The translations under genes and the position numbers were made by a program. A stretch of 64,000 nt of DNA from Nocardioides soli (GTDB lineage Bacteria; Actinomycetota; Actinomycetes; Propionibacteriales; Nocardioidaceae): positions 1,364,001 through 1,428,000 of the forward strand of contig NZ_JACHWR010000001.1 in NCBI RefSeq assembly GCF_014191495.1. Direction: 5' to 3'. Below the pieces are notes generated by a model. That model had not been told where the DNA came from and did no database searches. It saw nothing but the letters and a program-made list of their open reading frames with translations. This document shows positions 51,171-60,250 of the stretch, in pieces; within the stretch, counting starts at the first letter, position 1, and every line of letters starts with the position of its first letter.

Positions 51171-51665
51171 ATGGACGAACGCGAGTTCGACGACTTCTAC
51201 ACCGCGTCGTTCCAGCGGATCACCGGCCAGGTCTACGCGATGATCGGCAACCGGGACGAGGCGCAGGAGTGCGTGCAGGAGGCGTTCGTGCGCGCCTGGG
51301 CGCACCGCAGGAAGCTCGAACGGGCCCAGCACCCCGAGGCGTGGGTGCGCACCACGGCGTACCGACTGGCGGTGAGCCGTTGGCGGCGCACAATGCGCGG
51401 CCGGCGGCCGGCGGACCGGGCGGTCGGGCCGGCCACCGAGGCGCCGGCGCCCAGCGAGGCGCACGTCGCGCTCGTGGCGGCGCTCAAGCAGCTCCCCGAG
51501 GCGCAGCGGCAGGCGTTGGTGCTCCACCACATCGCCGACCTGCCCGTGCACGACGTCGCCCGCGAGGTGGGCGTCCCCGAAGGAACCATCAAGGCCCGGC
51601 TCAGCCGGGGCCGCGCCGCGCTCGCCGCGCTGCTCGGCGACGAGGAAGGAGTGAGCCATGCCTGA
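51171..51665 (+). CDS. SigE-family ECF sigma factor
   Basis: A 164-residue sigma factor with complete region 2 (FDDFYTASFQRITGQVYAMIGNRDEAQECVQEAFVRAWAHR) and region 4 (ALKQLPEAQRQALVLHHIADLPVHDVAREVGVPEGTIKARLSRGRAAL). It fits the SigE-family group common in actinobacteria. ATG 51171 is used; a weak TTGAG precedes it. Its last eight bases overlap the start of the membrane protein that follows, a typical sigma/anti-sigma arrangement. The targets are unknown. Confidence 0.9.
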   Translation: MDEREFDDFYTASFQRITGQVYAMIGNRDEAQECVQEAFVRAWAHRRKLERAQHPEAWVRTTAYRLAVSRWRRTMRGRRPADRAVGPATEAPAPSEAHVALVAALKQLPEAQRQALVLHHIADLPVHDVAREVGVPEGTIKARLSRGRAALAALLGDEEGVSHA

Positions 51666-53046
51666 CCCGACAGACCCCGACTACTTGGCAGAGCTCGAGA
51701 ACTTCTCCACCCCAGGACTCACCATGGACCCGCTCCCCGCCGCCGAGGTACGCCGCCGCGGCACCCGGATGCGTCGCCGCCACCAGGCGCTCGCCACCGT
51801 GGGCGCGGTCGCCGCGGTCGCGGTGATCGCGACCCCGATCGCACTGGCCGCGAGCGGCGGCAACCAGGGGCAGCCGCTCCCGGTCGACCAGCAGCCGCCG
51901 GGCGGCTGGACCACCACGATCCCGACGGACTTCCCACTGACGACCGGTTTCCCGACCCCGGCCACCACCCGGCCGGCGGCCGTCGGAGAGATCCCGAACT
52001 GCGGGGACTGGCCCTCGCAGAAGCCCGCTGACGATCTGGCGGTCCGGTACCGAGGCGAGTCGGAGGACTACGCACAGCGCTGGCTGGTCGTCTACCCCGA
52101 CGAGGCCACCGCGGCCGCGGAGCTCGACGCCCTGCGGGACGCGACGGCCGACTGCGCTCCGGTCCCGGGTGGAGAGGGCATCGAGATGTTCTTCAGCTCG
52201 GTCCCGGCTCCCGACCAGCTCACGGCCGACGACGCCTACGCCTACACCCAGCAGGCTCGCCACGACGACGGCCTGATCAGCGACCTGACCCTGGTGGAGG
52301 TGTTCCGCACCGGCAACGCGCTGCTCTACGACAGCGCCTACGGCTCCGCCGGCGGCGACCAAGCCGTGCAGTACGAGCTGGACCGGCGTACCGGCGCCGT
52401 CGAGCCGACCGTCGCTGCGATGTGCGTCTTCTCGATCGAGGGCTGCGACCCGGCCGACCCGGACGCCTCCGAGGCCGTCGACGAGCCGACCGGCCTGTCG
52501 GGCACCATCCCCGACGCATTCCCGCTCGACGAGGGACTGCCCACCGACGCCGAGGGCGGCATCGGCGTCGAAGGCCCCGCCCACGAGCTGGACCTCGAGG
52601 GGTACAACGTCGAGAGCTCGCTCCGGGCCTGCGGCGCCGCCCCGACCGGGCTACCGGAGCCGGTCGACACCCTGTACGCCGGCCATCGCACGATCTCCAC
52701 CGGCATCCTGCGCCAGCTGATGACCTTCGCGTCGGCCGACGCGGCGCAGGCCTACGCCGAGGGTGTGATCGCGCCGTTCGCCGCCTGCCCGGAGGACGCC
52801 GACGACCGGGGCGTCAGCAAGACCTACGAGGTCGACGAGTCCGACCTCGGCGACTACGCGGCCTCGTCGGTCATGCGCGTCGAGGTGGACGGCGAGCCGG
52901 GCCCGGGTGGCCAGATCGTGCAGGTGGTCCGGGTCGGCCAGGCGGTGCTGCAGACGCTGGTCAACCACGACGGCGACGCGTTCGACGCCGACGCGGTCAC
53001 GGCCCACCTGGACGGTGCCCGGGCCGTCGTCGACGAGATGGACTGA
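51658..53046 (+). CDS. Membrane-anchored partner of the SigE-family sigma factor (putative anti-sigma)
   Basis: A 462-residue protein: a cytoplasmic N-terminus of about 45 residues (MPDPTDPDYLAELENFSTPG), a membrane helix ALATVGAVAAVAVIATPIALA, and an outer part of about 390 residues that contains two similar halves, each with a sequence of the type ADDLAVRYRG/ESEDY and ALLYDSAYGSAGGDQA or YAGHRTISTG, and several cysteines. No zinc anti-sigma motif (HxxxCxxC) is visible, so the anti-sigma role is from context. It overlaps the sigma gene by eight bases and ends before the family B hairpin. Confidence 0.72.
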   Translation: MPDPTDPDYLAELENFSTPGLTMDPLPAAEVRRRGTRMRRRHQALATVGAVAAVAVIATPIALAASGGNQGQPLPVDQQPPGGWTTTIPTDFPLTTGFPTPATTRPAAVGEIPNCGDWPSQKPADDLAVRYRGESEDYAQRWLVVYPDEATAAAELDALRDATADCAPVPGGEGIEMFFSSVPAPDQLTADDAYAYTQQARHDDGLISDLTLVEVFRTGNALLYDSAYGSAGGDQAVQYELDRRTGAVEPTVAAMCVFSIEGCDPADPDASEAVDEPTGLSGTIPDAFPLDEGLPTDAEGGIGVEGPAHELDLEGYNVESSLRACGAAPTGLPEPVDTLYAGHRTISTGILRQLMTFASADAAQAYAEGVIAPFAACPEDADDRGVSKTYEVDESDLGDYAASSVMRVEVDGEPGPGGQIVQVVRVGQAVLQTLVNHDGDAFDADAVTAHLDGARAVVDEMD

Positions 53047-53054
53047 CCCGAAAT

Positions 53055-53109
53055 CGCCGAGTCGGCGCCAGATCTCCACCTGATGGTGAGATCTGGCGCC
53101 GACTCGGCG
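53055..53109. terminator. Family B palindrome, bidirectional terminator (membrane protein / sucD ends)
   Basis: Arms 53055-53076 and 53088-53109 are perfect 22-bp complements (CGCCGAGTCGGCGCCAGATC, then TC) around a small loop; the inward stem continues with ACC/GGT. It lies between the stops at 53046 (+) and 53115 (-). The stem core is the same as in the copies at 34089 and 44105. Confidence 0.9.
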
Positions 53110-53114
53110 TTGGA

Positions 53115-54008
53115 TCAGAGGCTCTGCAGGACCTCACGCATCAGCGCGGCGGTCTCGGACGGCGTCTTGCCGACCTTCACGCCGACCGCCTCGAGGGCCT
53201 CCTTCTTGGCCTGGGCGGTGCCGGAGGAGCCGGAGACGATGGCGCCGGCGTGGCCCATGGTCTTGCCCTCCGGGGCGGTGAAGCCCGCGACGTACCCGAC
53301 GACGGGCTTGGTCACGTGGTCCTTGATGTACGCCGCGGCCCGCTCCTCGGCGTCGCCGCCGATCTCGCCGATCATCACGATCGCCTTGGTCTCCGGGTCG
53401 GCCTCGAACGCCGCGAGGGCGTCGATGTGGGTGGTGCCGATGATCGGGTCACCACCGATGCCGATGGCGGTGGAGAAGCCGAAGTCCTTCAGCTCGTACA
53501 TCATCTGGTAGGTCAGCGTGCCGGACTTCGACACCAGGCCGACCGGGCCCTTGCCCGCGATGGTGTGCGGGGTGATGCCGGCCAGCGACTCCCCCGGCGT
53601 GATGATGCCGGGGCAGTTCGGGCCGATCATCCGGGTGCCCCCGGAGTTGGCCGGGCTCTGCAGGTAGGACCACACCTCGGCGGTGTCCTGCACCGGCACG
53701 CCCTCGGTGATGACCACGAGCAGGCCGATACCGGCGTCGATGGCCTCGATGCAGGCGTCCTTGGTGAAGGCCGGCGGCACGAAGACGACCGACACGTCGG
53801 CGCCGGTCTCGGCCATCGCCTCCTTGACGGTGCCGTAGACCGGGAGGTCCTGGCCGCCGAGCTCGACGGTGGTGCCGGCCTTGCGCGCGTTGACGCCGCC
53901 GACGATGTTCGAGCCCGCGTCGAGCATCAGCGTGGTGTGCTTGGAGCCCATCCCGCCCGTGATGCCCTGGACGATGATCTTGGAGTCCTTGTTGAGGTAG
54001 ATCGACAT
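53115..54008 (-). CDS. sucD: Succinyl-CoA synthetase alpha subunit
   Basis: Forms succinate and ATP or GTP from succinyl-CoA with SucC. The 297-residue protein has the CoA-binding N-terminal domain ([23 protein letters not shown]), [13 protein letters not shown], and the phospho-histidine in [16 protein letters not shown] 54008 follows GGACGAG. It lies 12 bases after sucC. The family B hairpin ends the operon. Confidence 0.97.
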   Translation of the reverse strand: MSIYLNKDSKIIVQGITGGMGSKHTTLMLDAGSNIVGGVNARKAGTTVELGGQDLPVYGTVKEAMAETGADVSVVFVPPAFTKDACIEAIDAGIGLLVVITEGVPVQDTAEVWSYLQSPANSGGTRMIGPNCPGIITPGESLAGITPHTIAGKGPVGLVSKSGTLTYQMMYELKDFGFSTAIGIGGDPIIGTTHIDALAAFEADPETKAIVMIGEIGGDAEERAAAYIKDHVTKPVVGYVAGFTAPEGKTMGHAGAIVSGSSGTAQAKKEALEAVGVKVGKTPSETAALMREVLQSL

Positions 54009-54020
54009 CTGTTCTCGTCC

Positions 54021-55187
54021 TTACGCGTTCGCGAGCTCGGCGGCCTTGTCGGCCGCGCCGTCCATCGTGTCGACCTGGGTGACCAGCGGGTGGTTCAGCT
54101 CGTCCAGGATCGCGCGGCCCTTCTCGACGTTGTTGCCGTCGAGGCGCACGACGAGCGGCTTGCTCGCCTCGTCGCCGAGGATCTCCAGCGCGCCCTTGAT
54201 GCCGTTGGCGACCTCGTCGCAGGCGGTGATGCCGCCGAAGACGTTGACGAAGACGCTCTTGACCTGCGGGTCGCCGAGGATCACGTCGAGGCCGTCGGCC
54301 ATCACCTGAGCGTTGGCGCCGCCGCCGATGTCGAGGAAGTTGGCGGGCTTGACGCCGCCGTGGGCCTCACCGGCGTACGCGACGACGTCGAGCGTCGACA
54401 TGACCAGGCCCGCGCCGTTGCCGATGATGCCGACCTGGCCGTCGAGCTTGACGTAGTTGAGGCCCTTGTCCTTGGCCTTCGCCTCGAGCTGGTCCTCCTC
54501 CTCGCGGATCACGAAGCCCTCGTGGTCGGGGTGGCGGACCTCGGACGCGTTGTCGTCGAGCGACACCTTGCCGTCGAGGGCCTCGAGCTTGTCGCCGGCC
54601 AGCCGCGCGAGCGGGTTGACCTCGACGAGCGTGGCGTCCTCCTCGACGAAGACCCGGTAGAGCGCCTGGATCATCGCGACGGCCTGCTCGAAGACCGGCT
54701 CGGGGAACTTCGCCTCGGTCGCGATCGCGCGGGCCTTCGCCTCGTCGACGCCGGCGCCCGGGTCGATCGCGATCTGCTTGACCGCGTCGGGGTTGGTCTT
54801 GGCGACCTCCTCGATCTCGACGCCGCCCTCGACGGAGGCGATGCAGAGGTACTGGCGGTTGGCGCGGTCGAGCAGGAAGGAGAAGTAGTACTCCTCCTCG
54901 GGCGGGGTCGCCGGGGTCACCAGGACCCGGTTGACCGTGAGGCCCTTGATCTCCATGCCGAGGATCTTGGACGCGTGCTCGAACGCCTCATCCGCCGTCT
55001 TGGCCAGCTTCACGCCACCGGCCTTGCCGCGGCCGCCGGCCTTGACCTGTGCCTTGATGACGGTCACGCCACCGAGCTTCTCGGCAGCGGCCTTGGCGGC
55101 CTCCGCGGTCTCGACGACGACGCCCAGCGTCGTGGTCACACCATGCTTGGCGAAGAGCTCCTTCGCCTGGTACTCCATCAGATCCAC
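54021..55187 (-). CDS. sucC: Succinyl-CoA synthetase beta subunit
   Basis: The 388-residue ATP-grasp subunit. [19 protein letters not shown] is the nucleotide-binding loop, [26 protein letters not shown] is the metal and phosphate region, and [13 protein letters not shown] the C-terminal CoA-ligase part. GTG 55187 gives the family start [17 protein letters not shown]; the ATG three codons later also fits. A -10-like TAAGGT lies at 55269-55264, giving a leader of about 70 bases; the gap of 178 bases to the B12 gene shows little else. Confidence 0.96.
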   Translation of the reverse strand: MDLMEYQAKELFAKHGVTTTLGVVVETAEAAKAAAEKLGGVTVIKAQVKAGGRGKAGGVKLAKTADEAFEHASKILGMEIKGLTVNRVLVTPATPPEEEYYFSFLLDRANRQYLCIASVEGGVEIEEVAKTNPDAVKQIAIDPGAGVDEAKARAIATEAKFPEPVFEQAVAMIQALYRVFVEEDATLVEVNPLARLAGDKLEALDGKVSLDDNASEVRHPDHEGFVIREEEDQLEAKAKDKGLNYVKLDGQVGIIGNGAGLVMSTLDVVAYAGEAHGGVKPANFLDIGGGANAQVMADGLDVILGDPQVKSVFVNVFGGITACDEVANGIKGALEILGDEASKPLVVRLDGNNVEKGRAILDELNHPLVTQVDTMDGAADKAAELANA

Positions 55188-55365
55188 TGATCCACCAAGT
55201 CCTATTCGGTCGGAGCGAGCGAGCGGGCGCACGACAGCGCCACGCGCTCGGGGTGTCTTTGGCACCTTAGACCCGCTCGCGGGAGTACGACGAGGGCGGA
55301 CCGACGTGACGTGGGGCACGGCGCAGCCCGGCCGGACGGCGGCTCAGGCGGCGGTCAGGCGGCGG

Positions 55366-55773
55366 TCAGGCGGCGAAGTGCTCCGCGACCCAGCCGGTGA
55401 TCTCACCGGTCGACGCACCGGGGGTGAACACCTTGGCCACCCCGAGCTCCTCGAGCACCGGGATGTCCTCTTCGGGGATGATCCCGCCTCCGAAGACGAC
55501 GATGTCGGAGGCGTCGCGCTCGGCGAGCAGCTCGACCAGCCTCCGGAAGAGCGTCATGTGCGCGCCGGAGAGCACCGACAGCCCGATCAGGTCGGCGTCC
55601 TCCTGGATCGCGGTCTCCACGATCTGCTCGGGGGTCTGGTGCAGGCCCGTATAGACCACCTCGTGTCCGGCGTCGCGCAGCGCCCGGGCGACGATCTTGG
55701 CCCCCCGGTCGTGCCCGTCGAGACCGGGCTTGCCCACCACGATGCGGATTCGGCGCGCCGCTGAGGTGCTCAT
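55366..55773 (-). CDS. Stand-alone cobalamin-binding subunit (IcmB/MCM C-terminal domain type)
   Basis: A 135-residue B12-binding Rossmann domain. [22 protein letters not shown] has the base-off histidine (DxHxxG), LSVLSGAHM the conserved Ser-x-Leu, and [12 protein letters not shown] the third B12 motif. It corresponds to the small subunit of isobutyryl-CoA mutase-type acyl-CoA mutases, which need a separate large subunit; none is in this window, and MutB already has its own B12 domain. ATG 55773 follows a TAGCCT -10 box by six bases without a ribosome-binding site. Confidence 0.9.
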   Translation of the reverse strand: MSTSAARRIRIVVGKPGLDGHDRGAKIVARALRDAGHEVVYTGLHQTPEQIVETAIQEDADLIGLSVLSGAHMTLFRRLVELLAERDASDIVVFGGGIIPEEDIPVLEELGVAKVFTPGASTGEITGWVAEHFAA

Positions 55774-55779
55774 GACGGG

Positions 55780-55785
55780 AGGCTA
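55780..55785 (-). promoter_or_regulatory. Leaderless -10 box (TAGCCT) of the B12-binding gene
   Basis: TAGCCT on the minus strand ends six bases before ATG 55773; no ribosome-binding site follows. The rest of the 245-base gap to the M23 gene holds a 7-bp hairpin (CGTGGCC/GGCCACG, near 55806) and a possible TACAGT -10 (55970-55975) for the M23 gene. Confidence 0.45.
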
Positions 55786-56018
55786 ACCGAGCGTGATGAG
55801 CGCCACGTGGCCGGGGCCACGGTAAAAAGTCGACACGAAGGGGTTTCAGCCGGGCCGATCCGGCCGATGTGACCTCTGGACCATCTTGTGCGACGGTTGG
55901 CCAGCCAATTTCGTCGGATTCCGTCCACAAGTTGGCGGGGTTGGATTCCCGACCCCGTGATCGGTCCGTTACAGTCGGGCCTCGCCGTCTGAACCCCGAG
56001 CAGCGGAGAAGCAAATTC

Positions 56019-57071
56019 ATGGGTAACCACCGAGCGGATCGTCGCGGCCCGCGCCGTCGTCCCTCGGACCTCCCCTCCCCGGTAGCCAGCGGCACCGCCG
56101 GCAAGCGTCGGGCCGAGAAGCCCGGCCGCCGCGCCGCCGCCCCGGCCGTCCCCGCTCCCGCGGCCGTCGTCCTCCACGAGGACGAGGAGACCCTGGTCCT
56201 GCCGATCACCCGTGACGTCCCCGAGGTGCTCACCGAGCGGCCGGTCGTCTACCAGACCTCGCGCATCGGCGGCGTGCGCGCCGCGCACACGCCGCGCACC
56301 GCGCCGTCCAAGCCGGGTGCCCGGCGCAGCTCCTCGCGCGCCCCGCTCTTCCGGGCCCTGCCGTCGGCGCCGGTGCTGCTCGGCCTCGCCGCGCTGGCCG
56401 TCTCGGTCGGCGGCGCCGTGACCGCCCAGGGCGGGCTCGACGACGAGGTGCCCCGCTTCAGCCAGGCGAGCGCCCTCAGCGGGGCCAGCCAGGTCGCCAG
56501 CGCCAGCCTCCTCGACCGGCGCACCGTCAGCCGCGACTCGCGCCGCGACGCGCTCTCCGACGCGGTCGACGCCGACCTCCAGGACGAGGTCGAGGCGCAG
56601 AACCGCGAGCGCAACGCCGCCCTGAAGAAGTTCGCCCAGCAGGCCCAGGAGCAGTCCGACAAGCTCCGGCTCAACCAGTGGACGCTGCCGCTCTCCGGCT
56701 ACCGCCTCACCGCCCAGTTCGGCGCCTACAGCGGCCTGTGGTCCCACTACCACACCGGTCTCGACTTCGCGGCCCCGAGCGGCACCACCATCCACGCGGT
56801 CGCCAACGGCGTGGTGACCTCCGTCGGCTACGACGGCGCCTACGGCAACAAGACCGTCATCACGCTCGACGACGGCACCGAGCTCTGGTACTGCCACCAG
56901 ACCTCGTACACCGTCAGCGAGGGCGAGCAGGTCAGCGCCGGCGACACGATCGGCTACGTCGGCTCCACCGGCAACGTCACCGGGCCGCACCTCCACCTCG
57001 AGGTCCGCCCCGGCGGCGGCGACCCGGTCGACCCGTACGCCGCGCTCGTCGTACACGGGCTTCAGCCGTAG
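56019..57071 (+). CDS. M23-family peptidoglycan endopeptidase, membrane-anchored
   Basis: A 350-residue cell-wall hydrolase. A basic and proline-rich cytoplasmic part (residues 1-110) precedes a membrane helix APVLLGLAALAVSVGGAVTA, a likely coiled-coil stretch (DAVDADLQDEVEAQNRERNA), and the LytM/M23 domain. The zinc site uses HYHTGLDFAAPSG (H and D) and GPHLHLEVRPGG (HxH), with YCHQTS between. It should cut stem-peptide cross-bridges in the wall. ATG 56019 is chosen from the basic N-terminus; upstream there is a TACAGT box and a weak ribosome site (GGAGAAG). The end is followed by 34-bp tandem repeats. Confidence 0.88.
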   Translation: MGNHRADRRGPRRRPSDLPSPVASGTAGKRRAEKPGRRAAAPAVPAPAAVVLHEDEETLVLPITRDVPEVLTERPVVYQTSRIGGVRAAHTPRTAPSKPGARRSSSRAPLFRALPSAPVLLGLAALAVSVGGAVTAQGGLDDEVPRFSQASALSGASQVASASLLDRRTVSRDSRRDALSDAVDADLQDEVEAQNRERNAALKKFAQQAQEQSDKLRLNQWTLPLSGYRLTAQFGAYSGLWSHYHTGLDFAAPSGTTIHAVANGVVTSVGYDGAYGNKTVITLDDGTELWYCHQTSYTVSEGEQVSAGDTIGYVGSTGNVTGPHLHLEVRPGGGDPVDPYAALVVHGLQP

Positions 57072-57096
57072 TCACTGCTGCTGTTCGGATCACCGG

Positions 57097-57305
57097 GTTT
57101 CGAGACGGGCCTGGCGGCCCTCCTCAACCACCGTGGAGACGGGCCTGGCGGCCCTCCTCAACCACCGTGGAGACGGGCCTGGCGGCCCTCCTCAACCACC
57201 GTGGAGACGGGCCTGGCGGCCCTCCTCAACCACCGTGGAGACGGGCCTGGCGGCCCTCCTCAACCACCGTGCTCACGGCCCTAGTGGCCCTCGCACCTCA
57301 ACCTG
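57097..57305. repeat. Family A repeat, five tandem 34-bp units plus a divergent sixth
   Basis: Units of 34 bp start at 57097, 57131, 57165, 57199 and 57233 (the first begins TTCGAGACGGGCC; the others GGAGACGGGCC), each with the core CCTGGCGGCCCTCCTCAACC. A sixth, divergent unit ends near 57305. It fills the gap between the convergent M23 gene (57071) and pcrA (57309). Perfect identity between the middle units indicates recent expansion. There are no unique spacers, so it is not a CRISPR array. Confidence 0.93.
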
Positions 57306-57308
57306 CGG

Positions 57309-59714
57309 CTACAGCTTCTCGACCGGCGCATAGCGCAGCAGCAGCCGCTTGACGCCCTCGGAACCGAAGTCGATCGAGGCGACGGACTTCTCCCCCGCGC
57401 CCTCCAGGGCGACGACCGTGCCCAGGCCGAACGAGTCGTGCAGCACCCGGTCGCCGGGCTCGAGGCTGGGGATCTCCCGCGCCGGCTTGGCGCGGGCGGC
57501 GGCGTCGGCGCGCACGGCGGCGGCCGAGAAGTTGCGCCGGCCGGCGGCGGTGGGCTCGCCGAACCGCTGGCCGCCGGAGAGGTCCGGCCGGCTCCACCGG
57601 GTCTGGGCGGCCTCGGTGCGCCGCCAGTCGACGAGATCGACCGGCAGCTCGTCGAGGAAGCGCGAGCCGGGGTTGTGCGACGGCGCGCCCCAGGCCGAGC
57701 GCACCACCGCACGCGAGATGTAGAGGCGCTCGCGGGCCCGGGTCACCCCGACGTACGCCAGGCGGCGCTCCTCCTCCAGCTCCGGCTGGTCGCCGAGCGC
57801 ACGGGCGTGCGGGAAGACGCCGTCCTCGAGGCCGGTGAGGAAGACGACGGGGAACTCCAGGCCCTTCGCCGTGTGCAGCGTCATCAGCGTGACGACGCCG
57901 GAGTCCTCGGGGTCGTCGTCGGGGATCTGGTCGGTGTCCGCCACCAGCGCGACCCGCTCGAGGAAGTCGGCCAGGCCCGGGGCGACGATGCCGGCCTCGA
58001 CGTCGGTCGGGTCGGCCGACGGGCCGGCCAGCGGATCCTCGGCGAACTCCCGGGCCACCGCGACCAGCTCGGCGAGGTTCTCCAGCCGGGTCTCGTCCTG
58101 CGGGTCGTCGCTCTCCTCCAGCCAGGTGAGGTAGCCGGAGCGGGCGAGCACGGTCTCCAGGACGACGTCGGCGCGCTCCCCCGCGTCGACCATCGACTGC
58201 AGCTCCTCGACCATCGCCACGAAGCCCTGGATCTGGGTGAGTGAGCGGGTGGCCAGGCCGGGGGCGTCCTGGGCCCGGCGCAGCGCCTCCCAGAACGTGA
58301 TCCGGTCGCGCTCGGCCAGCGCGTTGACGCACGCGACGGCGCGGTCGCCGATGCCGCGCTTGGGGGTGTTCAGGATCCGCCGCAGCGACACCTGGTCGGC
58401 CGGGTTGACCAGCATCCGCAGGTAGGCGAGCGCGTCGCGCACCTCGCGGCGCTCGTAGAACCGGACCCCACCGACCACCTTGTAGGGCATCCCGGTGCGG
58501 ATGAAGACCTCCTCGAACACCCGCGACTGCGCGTTGGTGCGGTAGAACACCGCGACGTCGCCGGGGCGGTGGGCGCCCTCGTCGGTGAGCTTGTCGATCT
58601 CCTCGGAGACGAACCGGGCCTCGTCGCGCTCGTCGTCGGCGACGTACCCGACGATCCGCTCGCCGTCGCCGGCATCGGACCACAGCCGCTTCTCCTTGCG
58701 GCCCTTGTTGTGGCCGATCACCGAGTTGGCGGCGGTCAGGATGGTCTGCGTGGAGCGGTAGTTCTGCTCCAGCAGGATCGAGGTCGCGTTGGGGAAGTCC
58801 TGCTCGAAGTCGAGGATGTTGCGGATGTTGGCGCCGCGGAAGGCGTAGATCGACTGGTCGGCGTCGCCGACGACCATCAGCTCGGCCGGCTCGACCCGCT
58901 CCGCGTCGGGGTCGGACTGCTCAGGGTCGTCCGCACAGAGCTGGTGGATCAGCGCGTACTGCGCGTGGTTGGTGTCCTGGTACTCGTCGATGAGCACGTG
59001 CCGGAACCGGCGCCGGTAGGTCTCGCGCACCTCCGGGAACGCCTGGAACAGATGCACGGTCGACATGATCAGGTCGTCGAAGTCCAGCGCATTGGCCTCG
59101 CGGAGCCGGCGTTGGTACGCCGTGTACGCCGCGGCGTAGGTCTCCTCGAGGTGGTTGCGGGCGTCCTTGGTGGCGTCCTCGGGGTCGCGCAGCTCGTTCT
59201 TCTGGTTCGAGACCCAGTGCAGCAGCGCGCCCGGCTGGTAGCGACGCGGGTCGAGGTCGAGGTCGTTGCAGACCAGCGTCATCAGCCGCTTCTGGTCGGC
59301 GGCGTCGTAGATGGAGAAGTTGGACTTGTAGCCGAGCTTGTCGGCCTCCTTGCGCAGGATGCGCACGCAGGCCGAGTGGAACGTCGACACCCACATGATG
59401 CGGGCGCGCTTGCCGACCAGGTCCTCGACCCGCTCCTTCATCTCGGCCGCGGCCTTGTTGGTGAAGGTGATCGCGAGGATCGAGCCGGGGTGGGCCCGGC
59501 GCTCGGAGATCAGCCACGCGATCCGCCGGGTGAGCACCCGGGTCTTGCCCGACCCGGCGCCGGCCACCACCAGCAGCGGCGCCCCCTCGTGCACCACGGC
59601 GGCGCGCTGGGGCTCGTTGAGGCCTTCGAGCAGCTCCTCGCGGCTCGGGCCGCGACGGGCCGGTGCGGCGGGGGCGACGGCCTCGAGGCCGGGCAGCGGG
59701 ATCGACATACTCAT
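57309..59714 (-). CDS. pcrA: ATP-dependent DNA helicase PcrA/UvrD
   Basis: A 801-residue superfamily 1 helicase for DNA repair and replication restart. LVVAGAGSGKTRVLTRRI is motif I, AITFTNKAAAEM motif Ia, VLIDEYQDTN motif II, VVGDADQSIYAFRGA motif III, VTLMTLHTAKGLEFPVVFL motif V and LAYVGVTRARERL motif VI. A C-terminal Tudor-like domain (GDRVLHDSFGLGTVVALEG and DFGSEGVKRLLLRYAPVEKL) is typical of PcrA. ATG 59714 lies six bases after GGAG; the ATG two codons later is possible. Monocistronic. Confidence 0.96.
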   Translation of the reverse strand: MSMSIPLPGLEAVAPAAPARRGPSREELLEGLNEPQRAAVVHEGAPLLVVAGAGSGKTRVLTRRIAWLISERRAHPGSILAITFTNKAAAEMKERVEDLVGKRARIMWVSTFHSACVRILRKEADKLGYKSNFSIYDAADQKRLMTLVCNDLDLDPRRYQPGALLHWVSNQKNELRDPEDATKDARNHLEETYAAAYTAYQRRLREANALDFDDLIMSTVHLFQAFPEVRETYRRRFRHVLIDEYQDTNHAQYALIHQLCADDPEQSDPDAERVEPAELMVVGDADQSIYAFRGANIRNILDFEQDFPNATSILLEQNYRSTQTILTAANSVIGHNKGRKEKRLWSDAGDGERIVGYVADDERDEARFVSEEIDKLTDEGAHRPGDVAVFYRTNAQSRVFEEVFIRTGMPYKVVGGVRFYERREVRDALAYLRMLVNPADQVSLRRILNTPKRGIGDRAVACVNALAERDRITFWEALRRAQDAPGLATRSLTQIQGFVAMVEELQSMVDAGERADVVLETVLARSGYLTWLEESDDPQDETRLENLAELVAVAREFAEDPLAGPSADPTDVEAGIVAPGLADFLERVALVADTDQIPDDDPEDSGVVTLMTLHTAKGLEFPVVFLTGLEDGVFPHARALGDQPELEEERRLAYVGVTRARERLYISRAVVRSAWGAPSHNPGSRFLDELPVDLVDWRRTEAAQTRWSRPDLSGGQRFGEPTAAGRRNFSAAAVRADAAARAKPAREIPSLEPGDRVLHDSFGLGTVVALEGAGEKSVASIDFGSEGVKRLLLRYAPVEKL

Positions 59715-59772
59715 CTCGCGCTCCACCCTACGTGCGAGCGCCCCCAGCCCGGACCCGCGTGTGCCGGGCAGC

Positions 59773-60243
59773 TCAGACGGCGACGGCGATCGAGAGTCCG
59801 CCCGTGCCGTAGCCGGAGATGTCGAGCTCGAGGTCCTCGCGGCCACCGGCCTGGGCCGCCAGCGCCAGCAGGTGGGCCGGGACCGGGTCCGACGGCGCGA
59901 ACGTCTCCGCCAGCCGCAGGTGGGTGTCCATGGCCTCGCCCAGCGGGGCGGCCAGCACGTTGCAGATCTCGGCGGCGTTCTCGAAGAGGTTGACCGGCAG
60001 CAGCCGGTCCTCCTCCGCGGCCTCCGCGGCGCCCTTGGGGATCAGCGCGATGGCGGCGCCGGAGCGGGCCGCGAGGCCGAAGCTCATCACCGCCACGGCG
60101 CGCAGGCCGTGGGCGTCGTCGAGGTACGACGCGACGATCGGCTTCGGGATGCCCAGGTCGACCGGGGTGCCGTCGGTCAGCGCGACCTCGCGCCCGAGCA
60201 GCCCCTCGAAGAGGTCCTTGATGTCCTTGCGGTCGGGAAGCAT
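59773..60243 (-). CDS. CheX/CheC-like chemotaxis protein (divergent)
   Basis: A 156-residue protein without a clear family match. VNLFENAAEICNVLAAPLGEAM carries E-x3-E-x2-N, close to the (D/S)-x3-E-x2-N motif of CheC/CheX phosphatases; the alternating hydrophobic pattern around it fits that fold. It lies seven bases after a CheY gene, as CheX-type phosphatases often do. The proposal is that it dephosphorylates that CheY or binds it. It is last in the chemotaxis operon; a weak 6-bp hairpin (GCCCGG/CCGGGC) lies downstream near 59750-59770. Confidence 0.6.
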   Translation of the reverse strand: MLPDRKDIKDLFEGLLGREVALTDGTPVDLGIPKPIVASYLDDAHGLRAVAVMSFGLAARSGAAIALIPKGAAEAAEEDRLLPVNLFENAAEICNVLAAPLGEAMDTHLRLAETFAPSDPVPAHLLALAAQAGGREDLELDISGYGTGGLSIAVAV

Positions 60244-60250
60244 GTCGGCC

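Noticed and set aside
55800..56018. Possible c-di-AMP (ydaO) riboswitch before the M23 endopeptidase gene, as seen for other wall hydrolases
   Set aside because: The conserved ydaO blocks are not recognisable and the best -10 box (55970-55975) leaves a leader of only about 35 bases.
57097..57305. Regular 34-bp repeats that could look like a CRISPR array
   Set aside because: The repeats are directly adjacent with no unique spacers and belong to family A; no cas genes are present.
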